This document shows positions 16,973 through 24,801 of a stretch of 64,000 nucleotides of DNA, in pieces; position 1 is the first letter of the stretch; each line of letters begins with the position of its first letter. Under the pieces are notes generated by a model. The model did not search any database. It was given only the letters and a program-made list of their open reading frames with translations, and was not told the origin of the DNA. Both the position numbers and the translations under genes were made by a program. Source of the DNA: Nonomuraea jiangxiensis (lineage in GTDB: Bacteria > Actinomycetota > Actinomycetes > Streptosporangiales > Streptosporangiaceae); NCBI RefSeq assembly GCF_900099965.1, contig NZ_FNDJ01000023.1, forward strand, positions 104,423 to 168,422, written 5' to 3'.

Positions 16973-18067
16973 ATGTCGAAGGACCTCGCCATGCTCCGAA
17001 CCCTGCCGCGGCCGCTCGCCGTACTGGCCGCCGTGCTGGTCACCCTGCTCGTCACCGTGCTCGTCACCGTGCCTGTCCCGGCCGCCGGCGCCGTGGCGGA
17101 ACCGGCCAAGCCGACGCTCACCTGGTCGGTGCAGCCGGCCGACCAGCAGGGCCCGGACGGCCGGCGGCGGATCGAGCTCACGCTCGACCCGGGTCAGGTG
17201 GTGACCGAGCACCTGGCCGTACGCAACTTCAGCGACGGCACCGCCGTCTTCGCCCTGAAGGCGGCCGACGGTTACCTCACCGACAAGGGACGCTTCAACA
17301 TGCTGCCGTCCGACCGCGCGTCGGCGGACGGCGGCACCTGGATCCAGGTACAGGAACAGGTCACCGTCGGGGCCAACGAGACGAAGGTGGTGCCGTTCAC
17401 CATCACCGTGCCCCGCGACGCCACGCCGGGAGACCACCCGGCCGGCATCGCGGCGACGGTCACCAGCACTCAGGGCACGGTCGCCGTGGAGGGCCGGGTC
17501 GGGTTCCGGGTCATGATGCGGGCCACCGGCACGGTCAGGGCGGCCGTGGCGGTGGACGACCTCACCGCCACGTACGAGCACTCCTGGAACCCCTTCTCAG
17601 CCGGCACCATCCGGGTCACGTACACCGCGAAGAGCGCCGGCAACGTCGCGGTGACGGGTGCCGCCCGGGTGACCGTCGCAGAGCTGTTCGGCCTGGCCGA
17701 ACACCATGCCAGGGCCGACGTCCAGGAGATGTTCCCGGGCGGCAGCCGGGAGGTCGGAGCCCGCGTCGAGGGAGTCTGGGCGTTGGGGCCGCTCCGCACG
17801 AGCGTCGACGTGACCCCCGCCACCCGCGACGGCGCCGCGGCCCGGCCCGTCTCGGCCACCGTGACGGTGTGGACCCTGCCCTGGCCGCAGCTCGCCCTCG
17901 CGGCCATCCTCGCAGCCCTCGTCCTCGCCGTCCGGGCCATCATCCGGCGACGCACGAAACGGCTCGCGGACCTGCTCGCCCGCGCCAGGGAAGAAGGACG
18001 GGCAGAGGCCAAAACCGGTGGTCACCCGGGCGGAACCATCGCCGGCGAACGACCCGCGAACGCCTGA
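16973..18067 (+). CDS. DUF916-type WxL-interacting membrane protein
   Basis: 364 aa: a signal/anchor region (about 15-45), a DUF916-like beta domain (about 50-165; GQVVTEHLAVRNFSDG and IPF-type strands such as VVPFTITVP), a second beta domain (170-300), then one transmembrane helix (about 312-334) and a basic cytoplasmic tail (RRRTKRLADLLARAREEGR). This is the layout of WxL-interacting proteins. Two starts are possible, 16973 and 16991, each preceded by its own copy of the TCGAAGGACCTC RBS sequence (16960-16971 and 16976-16987), an evident local duplication. With the WxL gene it forms a two-component surface module. Confidence 0.75.
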   Translation: MSKDLAMLRTLPRPLAVLAAVLVTLLVTVLVTVPVPAAGAVAEPAKPTLTWSVQPADQQGPDGRRRIELTLDPGQVVTEHLAVRNFSDGTAVFALKAADGYLTDKGRFNMLPSDRASADGGTWIQVQEQVTVGANETKVVPFTITVPRDATPGDHPAGIAATVTSTQGTVAVEGRVGFRVMMRATGTVRAAVAVDDLTATYEHSWNPFSAGTIRVTYTAKSAGNVAVTGAARVTVAELFGLAEHHARADVQEMFPGGSREVGARVEGVWALGPLRTSVDVTPATRDGAAARPVSATVTVWTLPWPQLALAAILAALVLAVRAIIRRRTKRLADLLARAREEGRAEAKTGGHPGGTIAGERPANA

Positions 18068-18087
18068 CCCCGCCACCGAGCCGCTCG

Positions 18088-18156
18088 GAGGCGTTTTTCC
18101 GCGATCCGCACCCGATGTACGCCCGGCTTAGGGACGAGGCGCCCGATCGACGTGGG
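18088..18156 (+). pseudogene. Cytochrome P450 N-terminal remnant
   Basis: The frame reads EAFFRDPHPMYARLRDEAP, which is the typical N-terminal block of actinobacterial P450s (D-P-h-P-x-Y-x-x-L-R-x-E-A-P). No other P450 sequence follows; the frame ends soon after. It is a short fossil, without start or haem-binding part. Confidence 0.55.
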
Positions 18157-18260
18157 CGCCACCGTGCCGGGCGCGCCGCCCGTGCCTGAGGGGTCGATGG
18201 GAGAGGAGCCCGGGCTGGGGCGGTGTGGTCGAAGCACGGGTGAGGACGTGATCAACGTTC

Positions 18261-18285
18261 CCTATTGCATAGGAAGCTTTCCTAT
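18261..18285. promoter_or_regulatory. Two overlapping palindromes before small secreted protein gene
   Basis: CCTAT-TGC-ATAGG (18261-18273) overlaps ATAGGAA-GCT-TTCCTAT (18269-18285), the second with perfect 7-bp arms. The AT-rich sequence stands out from the GC-rich surroundings and precedes the gene at 18395 by about 110 bp. It looks like a dimeric repressor site; the cognate regulator is not obvious in the window. Confidence 0.5.
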
Positions 18286-18394
18286 TTAATACTTCCATCA
18301 ACGCAGCGTGTTACAGGTACGCCATGCTCCATCGTGCTCCTGCTGCGCGCTTACGCCCTGCCCACACTCGGCGTCCTACTTCCCGGAGGTCCTC

Positions 18395-18730
18395 GTGACC
18401 CGTCGCGTCCCTGCCCTCCTCACCGCCATGCTCGCCTGTCTCGGCGCGCTGTCCGTCTCCGCCGCACCAGCGCAGGCGGCAGTGGTGGAGGTGACCTACA
18501 GCCCGCTCTCGCTCGGCGATTACTGCTCCGCCAAGGTCAACTCCTCCTCCGCCATCGGCTTCTACAACGGGAGCCTGAGTTGCTACCGCTGGAGCACCGG
18601 CGGCTCCGGCATGACCTACACCGGTAGCGGAAGCGCCTCCGCCGCGTGCGCGTACTTCCATCCCACCTACCTCTACCTCGGCCATGCCCAGGGCGCCAGT
18701 CAGGCACTCATCTGCAGGTACTCGGTCTGA
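18395..18730 (+). CDS. Small secreted four-Cys protein, unknown function
   Basis: 111 aa from GTG 18395, which has GGAGG 5 nt upstream. A signal peptide ends near AQAA (~28). The mature chain of about 80 residues is rich in Ser, Tyr and Gly and has four Cys (DYCSAK, LSCYRW, AACAYF, LICRYS), enough for two disulfides. No family is recognised. An in-frame upstream ATG at 18308 is less likely, since it would bury the signal peptide. A strong hairpin follows the stop codon. Confidence 0.72.
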   Translation: MTRRVPALLTAMLACLGALSVSAAPAQAAVVEVTYSPLSLGDYCSAKVNSSSAIGFYNGSLSCYRWSTGGSGMTYTGSGSASAACAYFHPTYLYLGHAQGASQALICRYSV

Positions 18731-18738
18731 ACAACGCC

Positions 18739-18765
18739 GGCGCCGCCCCTTCCAGAGGCGGCGCC
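18739..18765 (+). terminator. Hairpin terminator after small secreted protein gene
   Basis: A perfect 9-bp stem GGCGCCGCC (18739-18747) pairs with GGCGGCGCC (18757-18765) across a 9-nt loop, starting 8 nt after the stop codon. Confidence 0.6.
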
Positions 18766-18855
18766 GCGCCGAGGTCGGGACCCTGACGAAAGTAAGGGCA
18801 CGAGCTGGCCTTTCGGGCATGTCGGGTATAGCGGCACTCTTCCTACAGTCCTCCC

Positions 18856-20076
18856 ATGCACCGAACCCGCCGCACCGTCGCGCTCGCCCTCCTCACCCTG
18901 GCACCGACCGCCCTTGTGTCCCCCGCGACGGCCACCTCCACCCCCTCTCCTCCTGCCGCCGCATCGTTTCGCACCACCCCCGGCTCCACCTCCACCTCGG
19001 AGTTTGCGATCCCTCACCCCACCGGACAGTACGAGGTCGGCCGCGACACCCTGCATCTCGTCGACGGCAAGCGCCGCGACCCGTGGACGCCAAAAGCCCG
19101 CGCACGCGAGCTGATGGTGTCGATGTACTACCCGGCCCGCGCAAGCGGGAGGACCGCACCGTACATGACCCTCGACGAGGCCCGTCTCCTCCTCGAAGGA
19201 CAGGGGCTCGACACCACCGTCAGGGCTGAACAACTCGCCGGAGTCCGTACGAACGCACACATCGGCGCCCGCCCCGTCAGCGGCAAGTATCCCCTCGTGG
19301 TGCTCTCCCCAGGGTTCAGCCTCAACCGCGCCACCCTGACCACGCTCGCCGAAGACCTCGCATCGAGGGGCAACGTCGTCGCACTCGTGGATCACGCCTA
19401 CGAATCGTTCGGCACCACCTTCCCGGGCGGCCGTACCCTGACCTGCCTCGCGTGCGAGGCGGTGGAGCGGGCGCCATCCGACGATGCCTCGAAGAGACTG
19501 CTGGTCAAGGCCGCCACCAACCGGGCAGCCGACCTCTCCTTCGTCATCGACCAGCTGACCCACCGTGCCAGTCGCGCACCCGCCTGGAAGCGCCGGCAGA
19601 TGATCGACGCGCGCAGGATCGGCGCCGCCGGCCACTCACTGGGCGGCAACGCCGCAGCGAGCGTCATGGCCACCGACCACCGCGTGCGCGCCGGGGTGAA
19701 CCTGGACGGTACCTTCTTCGCCCCCGTCCCCACCTCCGGCCTCGGCAAGCGACCGTTCCTCATGCTCGGCACCAAGGCCCAGCACTCACCCGACTCCACC
19801 GACACAAGCTGGCTCCAAGCATGGCGACGCCTGGACGGCTGGAAGCGCTGGCTGACCGTGGCCGACTCCGGCCACTTCACCTTCATCGACCTCCCCATCC
19901 TGGGTGGACAGGCCGGGATCGTCGACCCCACCGCACCGCTACCGGGAAAGCGCTCAGGCGAGATCACCACGGCATACGTAGGCGCCTTCTTCACCCAGCA
20001 CCTCCACGGCGAACCCCAGCCACTCCTGAACGGCCCGACCCCCACGAATCCCGAAGTCGCCTTCCAGAACCCCTGA
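18856..20076 (+). CDS. Secreted alpha/beta hydrolase, PAF-acetylhydrolase/lipase-like
   Basis: 406 aa with a signal peptide ending around SPATA (~27). The nucleophile elbow GHSLGG lies near residue 258, a candidate Asp follows in VNLDGTF, and the His is in DSGHFTF (~339), completing a Ser-Asp-His triad. The N-terminal MVSMYYPAR segment and the overall length fit the platelet-activating-factor acetylhydrolase isoform II family and related secreted lipases. Two Cys in TCLACE could form a local disulfide or bind metal. A TACAGT box at 18844-18849 ends 6 nt before the ATG, suggesting a leaderless transcript. Confidence 0.82.
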   Translation: MHRTRRTVALALLTLAPTALVSPATATSTPSPPAAASFRTTPGSTSTSEFAIPHPTGQYEVGRDTLHLVDGKRRDPWTPKARARELMVSMYYPARASGRTAPYMTLDEARLLLEGQGLDTTVRAEQLAGVRTNAHIGARPVSGKYPLVVLSPGFSLNRATLTTLAEDLASRGNVVALVDHAYESFGTTFPGGRTLTCLACEAVERAPSDDASKRLLVKAATNRAADLSFVIDQLTHRASRAPAWKRRQMIDARRIGAAGHSLGGNAAASVMATDHRVRAGVNLDGTFFAPVPTSGLGKRPFLMLGTKAQHSPDSTDTSWLQAWRRLDGWKRWLTVADSGHFTFIDLPILGGQAGIVDPTAPLPGKRSGEITTAYVGAFFTQHLHGEPQPLLNGPTPTNPEVAFQNP

Positions 20077-20439
20077 GCCCGCGTCGAGACACCGACGGGT
20101 GCCGGGCAGCCGATCTCAGCCAGACGCTCCATCGCAGGTGAAAGCGTTGCGTGGGTGTGGAAAAGTACATGGTTTCCTCGACCGGAACTCCGGCAAGATC
20201 TTCGCGGGCTCCGCTCAGGCGCCGCCATCCGGCAGGGGTGACGTCGCCGACGTGGAGCTCGAAGTGACTTTGTCCGAGATTCCCACTGGCTGCACGGCAC
20301 GCTGATCCAGCACCCGCCGGAACGACGGAATGGGAAGAACCTGGAGAGCGAACCTATGTGCAGGAAGTCAGATCAGGGATGCCCGGCGCGGGATGCCGCG
20401 GTACATGACCCACGGGAAGATCGGCCGACGGCTGACAGA
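20077..20439. other. Non-coding stretch with no recognisable gene
   Basis: A 68-codon frame (20099-20305, +) contains HGFLDRNSGKIFAGSA, reminiscent of a Rieske-like HG-F/L motif but lacking the cysteines, and has no convincing RBS. I treat it as non-coding or decayed sequence; nothing else is visible before the remnants that follow. Confidence 0.35.
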
Positions 20440-20621
20440 GTGGCGGGCACTTCTCGCCGGGCCGCCATAGTGGGCGCGGGAGGTGTGGGCCTGATGACCG
20501 TCTTGGCCGCCTGCGCCGGGCACGACCGCCACATGGGCGCCGGCATGGCCGCTCCGCCGCGGTTGACGGTGGTCTCGATCTTCTCGAGCTTCCTGATCTT
20601 GACCTCAAGCTTCTTCTTCAT
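20373..20621 (-). CDS. Candidate small peptide gene with strong RBS
   Basis: The ATG at 20621 is preceded by GAGGAGAGGTC, one of the best RBSs in the window. The first 18 residues (MKKKLEVKIRKLEKIETT) form a charged, leader-like amphipathic helix, followed by VNRGGAAMPAPMW. The frame stays open for 82 aa, but the distal part is antisense to a Tat-lipoprotein signal remnant and is probably not native. This looks like the front of a short peptide gene, possibly a modified-peptide precursor, joined to foreign sequence. It diverges from a copy of the LysR promoter region that also precedes the LysR gene of the E1/M50 locus. Function is unknown. Confidence 0.4.
   Translation of the reverse strand: MKKKLEVKIRKLEKIETTVNRGGAAMPAPMWRSCPAQAAKTVIRPTPPAPTMAARREVPATLSAVGRSSRGSCTAASRAGHP
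20440..20550 (+). pseudogene. Tat/lipoprotein signal remnant
   Basis: From GTG 20440 the frame reads MAGTSRRAAIVGAG then a hydrophobic run ending in the lipobox LAAC. This is a twin-arginine lipoprotein signal of the type found on actinobacterial Rieske proteins. After about 33 residues the frame runs into sequence antisense to the small peptide gene, with no mature domain. A Rieske remnant lacking precisely such an N-terminus lies at 31.2-31.6 kb; a common origin is possible but unproven. Confidence 0.4.
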
Positions 20622-20725
20622 GACCTCTCCTCGCTCTCGTGTCCGAGACCGGCCGCAGGGAGGCTCCCCGAGCGACCAGCGAAAGGACGGATGACCGACA
20701 GGCAACTGACTCGCCCTGTCGTTCG

Positions 20726-20806
20726 AGGTGAAGGTTGCCGTAAGCGTAAGTGACAGGACAAGCGCGAAGTTCTGCATCGACCTTTAAGCGGAGCTACATG
20801 CTTGAC
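20726..20806 (+). repeat. Diverged copy of the LysR promoter region plus first four codons
   Basis: This block aligns nearly end to end with 34138-34224, including ACAGGACAAG, ACCTTTAAGC and GAGCTACATGCTTGA. At 34.2 kb it leads into a complete LysR gene; here the coding match ends after M-L-D-A. The next 18 codons from 20806 read REHIVYGADLPTT, which resembles the C-terminal block of amidohydrolases. So two unrelated gene fragments are fused at about 20806. Confidence 0.6.
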
Positions 20807-20953
20807 GCGAGCACATCGTCTACGGTGCCGACCTGCCCACCACACTCCAGATCGGCTCTGGTCACACGAAACCCCCGAGCATGACAGCCCTGTTCATCGG
20901 CACCACAGGCCGTGGTTACAGCAAGGAGTACAAAGTAGGGCAGTATGCCCTGA

Positions 20954-22507
20954 ATGGCTTATCGGATCGTTGTCCCCTTTATCGCCTTGCTCATGATCTC
21001 GGCCTGCGCAGGGCCGCCGCAGACCGCGCCTTCAGCCACCTCCGTGCCGTCTCCCTCCAGTTCGCAGACCGCCGCCTCGACCACCAGCCCGGGCCCCGGA
21101 GAGCAGCAGGCGCAGCCCGTGTTGGCCGAGACGCGCAGCACGTTGACCCCGGAGCTCAAGGTCGAGGTCGTCGGCCTGAACCGAGTGAAGAGCAAGCACC
21201 TGGTCATCCAGGTCAGGCTCAGCAACACCGGCGCCGAGGAGCGACTGTCGTGGACCGGCCAGATGGGCGACAACACCCGTCCGCTGGGGCGGATCCGGTG
21301 GGCGTCCGGCATCGGCGTACTCGACACCGAGGCCCACGCCTTGATCCTGCCGTACAAGCCGGCCGACTTCCCGTGTCTGTGCACCGACCAGGACCGCGAC
21401 GGCCTCGGCTACTTCATCGACCCAGGCGAGTCGATCTCCCTGTACGCGGTCACGCCCGCACCGTCGGGCAACCCCGCGAGCACCACGGTGGTCACCCCCG
21501 TCGGCCCGCCCATGCCGAACGTCCCGATCAGCGACGAGCCGCCCGCCGTCCCGCCCGGCATGCTCATCCCCGACCCCGACGCCGAGCCCGTCACCACCGT
21601 CATCCGCTCCCTGGTGACCCCGTCCGAATCCCTGGACCAGTACGAGGAGACCGCCGACGACGGGAAGAACCTCCAGGTGAGCCTCTCCTCCGACGTGTTG
21701 TTCGCGGTGAACAAGGCCACGCTCACCCCCAAGGCCAACGCCATCCTGACGAACACCGCCGAGCTCATCGACTCCTCGACCGGAGCCACGGTGAAAGTCG
21801 AGGGACACGCCGACTCCTCCGGCACCGACGCCATCAACGACCCGCTGTCGGAGCGCCGGGCCCAGGCCGTCCAGCGGGCGCTGTCCGAACTGGTCAACCG
21901 GCAGGACGTGGATTTCCAGGCCAAGGGGTACGGCTCGCGCCGCCCGCTCTACGGCAACGACACCGATGAGGGCAAGCGCCGCAACCGCCGCGTCACGGTG
22001 TCGTTCGCCAGGCCGCAGCCGGCCGCGACCGACCAGGCGGCCACCCCCTCCCCCTCCCCCACTCCGGGCGCGGAAGAGCTCACGGGCACCGGGAAGGCCG
22101 ACGGCCAGCCGATCTCCATGGAGGTGACCGGCCTACGCCGGCTCCCCGGCGGCCTCGGCCTGCTGACCTACCGAATCACCAACGACGGTGACCGCGAGGC
22201 CTGGTTCAACGAGCTGCACGGCGCCCGGGACTGGATGTCGTTCAAGTACCGCGCGGCCTTCAACGTCACGCTGACCGACGTGGAAGCCGGACGCCAGTAC
22301 CTGCCTGGCCGCCTCCAGGTGCCGACCGGCGACGACATCGACTCCTACTGCGCCTGCACCGACCTGTCCGGAGTACGCCTGAGCAGTCCCAAGTTCGGGC
22401 CGGGCGAGGCGAAGGAGTTCTGGGACCTGTTCGCGCTGCCGGCAGGCGCCACCGCACTGAACGTCAAGATCGCCAGCTTCCGGGAGCTGACGGTGCCCGT
22501 TCAGTAG
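20954..22507 (+). CDS. OmpA-domain lipoprotein
   Basis: 517 aa. The lipobox LMISAC (~18) marks a lipoprotein, followed by a Pro/Ser/Thr-rich linker. A DUF4352-like beta domain (about 55-165) precedes an OmpA-like peptidoglycan-binding domain (about 237-355) with the motifs VKVEGHADSSGT and LSERRAQAVQRAL and NRRVTVSF. A second copy of the beta domain follows (about 375-515); both copies contain a CxC pair (PCLCTD and YCACTD). It probably links the membrane to the wall; the duplicated CxC domain is of unknown role. No strong RBS is seen at ATG 20954. Confidence 0.85.
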   Translation: MAYRIVVPFIALLMISACAGPPQTAPSATSVPSPSSSQTAASTTSPGPGEQQAQPVLAETRSTLTPELKVEVVGLNRVKSKHLVIQVRLSNTGAEERLSWTGQMGDNTRPLGRIRWASGIGVLDTEAHALILPYKPADFPCLCTDQDRDGLGYFIDPGESISLYAVTPAPSGNPASTTVVTPVGPPMPNVPISDEPPAVPPGMLIPDPDAEPVTTVIRSLVTPSESLDQYEETADDGKNLQVSLSSDVLFAVNKATLTPKANAILTNTAELIDSSTGATVKVEGHADSSGTDAINDPLSERRAQAVQRALSELVNRQDVDFQAKGYGSRRPLYGNDTDEGKRRNRRVTVSFARPQPAATDQAATPSPSPTPGAEELTGTGKADGQPISMEVTGLRRLPGGLGLLTYRITNDGDREAWFNELHGARDWMSFKYRAAFNVTLTDVEAGRQYLPGRLQVPTGDDIDSYCACTDLSGVRLSSPKFGPGEAKEFWDLFALPAGATALNVKIASFRELTVPVQ

Positions 22508-22945
22508 CTCGTACGGAGTACGCGCCCGCGGCGGTCATGAAGTTCCCTCCGCGGGCCGCCAGCGGCGAGACGGCCCGGCAGAGCCCACCTCCACGTGGTG
22601 TCCCGCTTCGAGCATCCGGTCCCGTCGGCTCAGCGCCCGGGACCGCAGCCCTCCGCGACGACCCTGGAGTGGTCCCCGCCGCCAGGCCGCCGACAGCACC
22701 GTCATCTTCGATCGGCGAGCCATCTCGAGCCGATCTTCGTGCCCGCCCCCAGACCGGCCACGGCACGGACGGCCACAATACGGGAAAGATCTTCTGATCA
22801 CCGAGGCTTCGGGCTGATCTGCCCGGGGCCTCGCTTCGGAACGGTGGTCAGGCGGCTTCCACCGAGGTCTCCAGCCCCTCCGGGCCGAAGTAGGGGCCGA
22901 TGTGTGCACTCACCGTCAACAAAGCGGTGAACTGAGAGCCAAACG
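22508..22945. other. Convergent intergenic region
   Basis: This 438-bp stretch lies between two converging genes. A hairpin with arms GCCCGCGG (22524-22531) and CCGCGGGC (22549-22556) follows the OmpA gene stop and may terminate transcription. Short ORFs on both strands show no RBS, no family pattern and no plausible codon bias. I see nothing else. Confidence 0.4.
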
Positions 22946-23581
22946 CTACTGGTGGTCCAGGAAGGTGAGCACGGCCAGCACTCTGCGGTGGCCTCCGTCG
23001 GAGGGCGGCAGGCCGAGTTTGGCGAAGATGTTCCCGATGTGCTTGTGCACGGCGTTGTCCGTGATCGACAATTCCCGTTCGAGCTCGGCGTTGCTGAGCC
23101 CGCGGGCCATCAGGGACAGTACCTCTCGTTCCCGCCTGGTGAGGGAGTCGAGCCCGCCGCCCGCCATGAGCTGGGCGATGACCTCGGGGTCCATCACGGT
23201 GCCGCCGGCCGCGACCCTGCGCAGGTCGTCGACGAACTGCCCGACTCGGCTGACTCGGTCCTTGAGCAGGTAGCCCACTGCGCCGTGGCCGTCGGCGAGC
23301 AGCTCGCGGGCGTACACGCGCTCGACGTACTGCGACAGGACCAGGACAGGCAGGCCCGGATGTGCCCGGCGCACGGCCAGGGCCGCCTTGACGCCCTCGT
23401 CGCGAAAGGACGGAGGCAGCCGCACATCGGCGATCACGAGGTCGGGCCGGTGCTCCTGGACCGCCGTCACCAGCGCGGGTCCGTCGGTGACGACGGTGGC
23501 GACCTCGATGCCCTTGGTGCCCAGTAGCAGTTCGAGCCCGGCGGAGAGCAGAACGTTGTCCTCGGCGATCACGACGCGCAC
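22946..23581 (-). CDS. NarL/LuxR-type response regulator
   Basis: 211 aa. A receiver domain (1-125) has the acidic pair ED near residue 7, the phospho-acceptor in LVIADVRLPP (~51) and the Lys in YLLKDRV. A LuxR-type HTH occupies 145-211 (LTRREREVLSLMARGLSNAELERELSITDNAVHKHI). It overlaps the 3' end of the kinase gene by 13 bp and is the last gene of a five-gene operon. Phosphorylated protein probably controls this operon or envelope-stress genes (inference). Confidence 0.92.
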   Translation of the reverse strand: MRVVIAEDNVLLSAGLELLLGTKGIEVATVVTDGPALVTAVQEHRPDLVIADVRLPPSFRDEGVKAALAVRRAHPGLPVLVLSQYVERVYARELLADGHGAVGYLLKDRVSRVGQFVDDLRRVAAGGTVMDPEVIAQLMAGGGLDSLTRREREVLSLMARGLSNAELERELSITDNAVHKHIGNIFAKLGLPPSDGGHRRVLAVLTFLDHQ

Positions 23582-24798
23582 GGCAGCTCCACGGTGATGG
23601 TGGTCGGTCCGCCGGCGGGGCTGTGGACCTGCACGCGCCCGTCGAATGCGGCGGCCCGCTTCCGGATGCCCGCGACCCCCGTGCCGCGGCTCTCGTCGAT
23701 GCCGCCACGCCCGTCGTCGCCGACCTCGATGAGCAGGACGTCGCGCCGCCTGGACAGCCGTACGGTGGCGCGCGTGGCGCCGCTGTGCCTGGTGACGTTG
23801 GTGATCGTCTCGGCCACGATGAAGTAGGCGGCGGCCTCGACCGCCGCGGGGACCCGCCCCAGGTCGTCCGTGCTCACCTCGACAGGGACGCCCGCGCCGG
23901 CGGCCACCGCCGATACCGCTCCTTTCAGTCCCCTGTCGGCCAGGATGGGGGGATACATGGTGCGGATCACCTGGCGCAACTCGGTCATCGCCTCCTCCGT
24001 GCTCTCATGAGCCTCGCTGAGCAGCCGGGCGAGGGGCCCGGCGTCCTCGTTCAGCATCTCCCTGGCCACGCCCAGCCGCATGGCGATGGCCACGAGTTTG
24101 GCCTGTGTGCCGTCGTGCAGGTCCCGTTCGATCCTGCGGAGCTCCGCGCCGTGCGCGTCCAGCACACCCGCCCGGCTCTCGGTCAGCTCGCCGACCCGCT
24201 GGGCGAGCTGTTCCACCGGGGACGGCTCCAGCGCCGCCAGGCAGCTCCGTGCGTGCAGCCGGGCCAGCCCCGGCAGCACCCACCAGCCCAGCGCCAACGC
24301 CGCCGCGAGCTGCGGCACGCCGAGGGCGATCGCCTGCCACCACGTGGTCACGGGGAAGGCCAGGATCGTCAGCGCCTCATCCACCGGGAACGCCCACCAG
24401 AACGGCGCCACGATCACGGACGACACCGCCATGCCGACGACCATCAGCGCGACGAGCCCGGCGGGGAAGCCCGTGGCGATGTGCCGGACGATCCAGCGCA
24501 GGTCGCGCCGAATCTCGGGGTCGTCCAGGAGTTGCCGCCACTGCGCGCGGATCCCCTGGCGCAGCCGCGCCTGCCGGGCCGAGATCGTGGCGTTCACCAG
24601 CGCCGCCGCCCGCCGGCGATGCCATTCGGCCCACAGGCGCAGACCCATCACGATGCGAGGCAGCACCACCACCCCCAGCCCCACCCCGGTGGACAGCAGC
24701 CCCAGCGCCAGCAGCGGCACGAAGAGCAGCGTCGCCATGGCCGACGGCAAGCCGACCAGGAGATAGCGGATGGCATGCCATAAAAGTCTCAGCCGCAC
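23569..24798 (-). CDS. HisKA_3-type sensor histidine kinase
   Basis: 409 aa from a GTG start. The N-terminal part has about four hydrophobic segments in two pairs (residues 10-50 and 110-175), consistent with a membrane sensor lacking a large extracellular domain. The phospho-acceptor His lies in ERDLHDGTQAKL (~237). The HATPase domain has the N-box region AETITNVTRHSGA and G1-box GDDGRGG. Only 3 bp separate it from the permease gene upstream, and it overlaps the regulator gene downstream. Such kinase/ABC pairs often detect cell-wall-active peptides. Confidence 0.92.
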   Translation of the reverse strand: MRLRLLWHAIRYLLVGLPSAMATLLFVPLLALGLLSTGVGLGVVVLPRIVMGLRLWAEWHRRRAAALVNATISARQARLRQGIRAQWRQLLDDPEIRRDLRWIVRHIATGFPAGLVALMVVGMAVSSVIVAPFWWAFPVDEALTILAFPVTTWWQAIALGVPQLAAALALGWWVLPGLARLHARSCLAALEPSPVEQLAQRVGELTESRAGVLDAHGAELRRIERDLHDGTQAKLVAIAMRLGVAREMLNEDAGPLARLLSEAHESTEEAMTELRQVIRTMYPPILADRGLKGAVSAVAAGAGVPVEVSTDDLGRVPAAVEAAAYFIVAETITNVTRHSGATRATVRLSRRRDVLLIEVGDDGRGGIDESRGTGVAGIRKRAAAFDGRVQVHSPAGGPTTITVELPCAS

Positions 24799-24801
24799 GG
24801 A

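Noticed and set aside
20881..21969. 362-codon ORF overlapping the OmpA lipoprotein
   Set aside because: Arg/Pro-rich shadow of the lipoprotein gene, which has a lipobox and OmpA motifs in its own frame.
22537..22797. 86-codon + strand ORF after the OmpA gene
   Set aside because: No RBS, Pro/Ala/Arg-rich, no hydrophobic core or family pattern.
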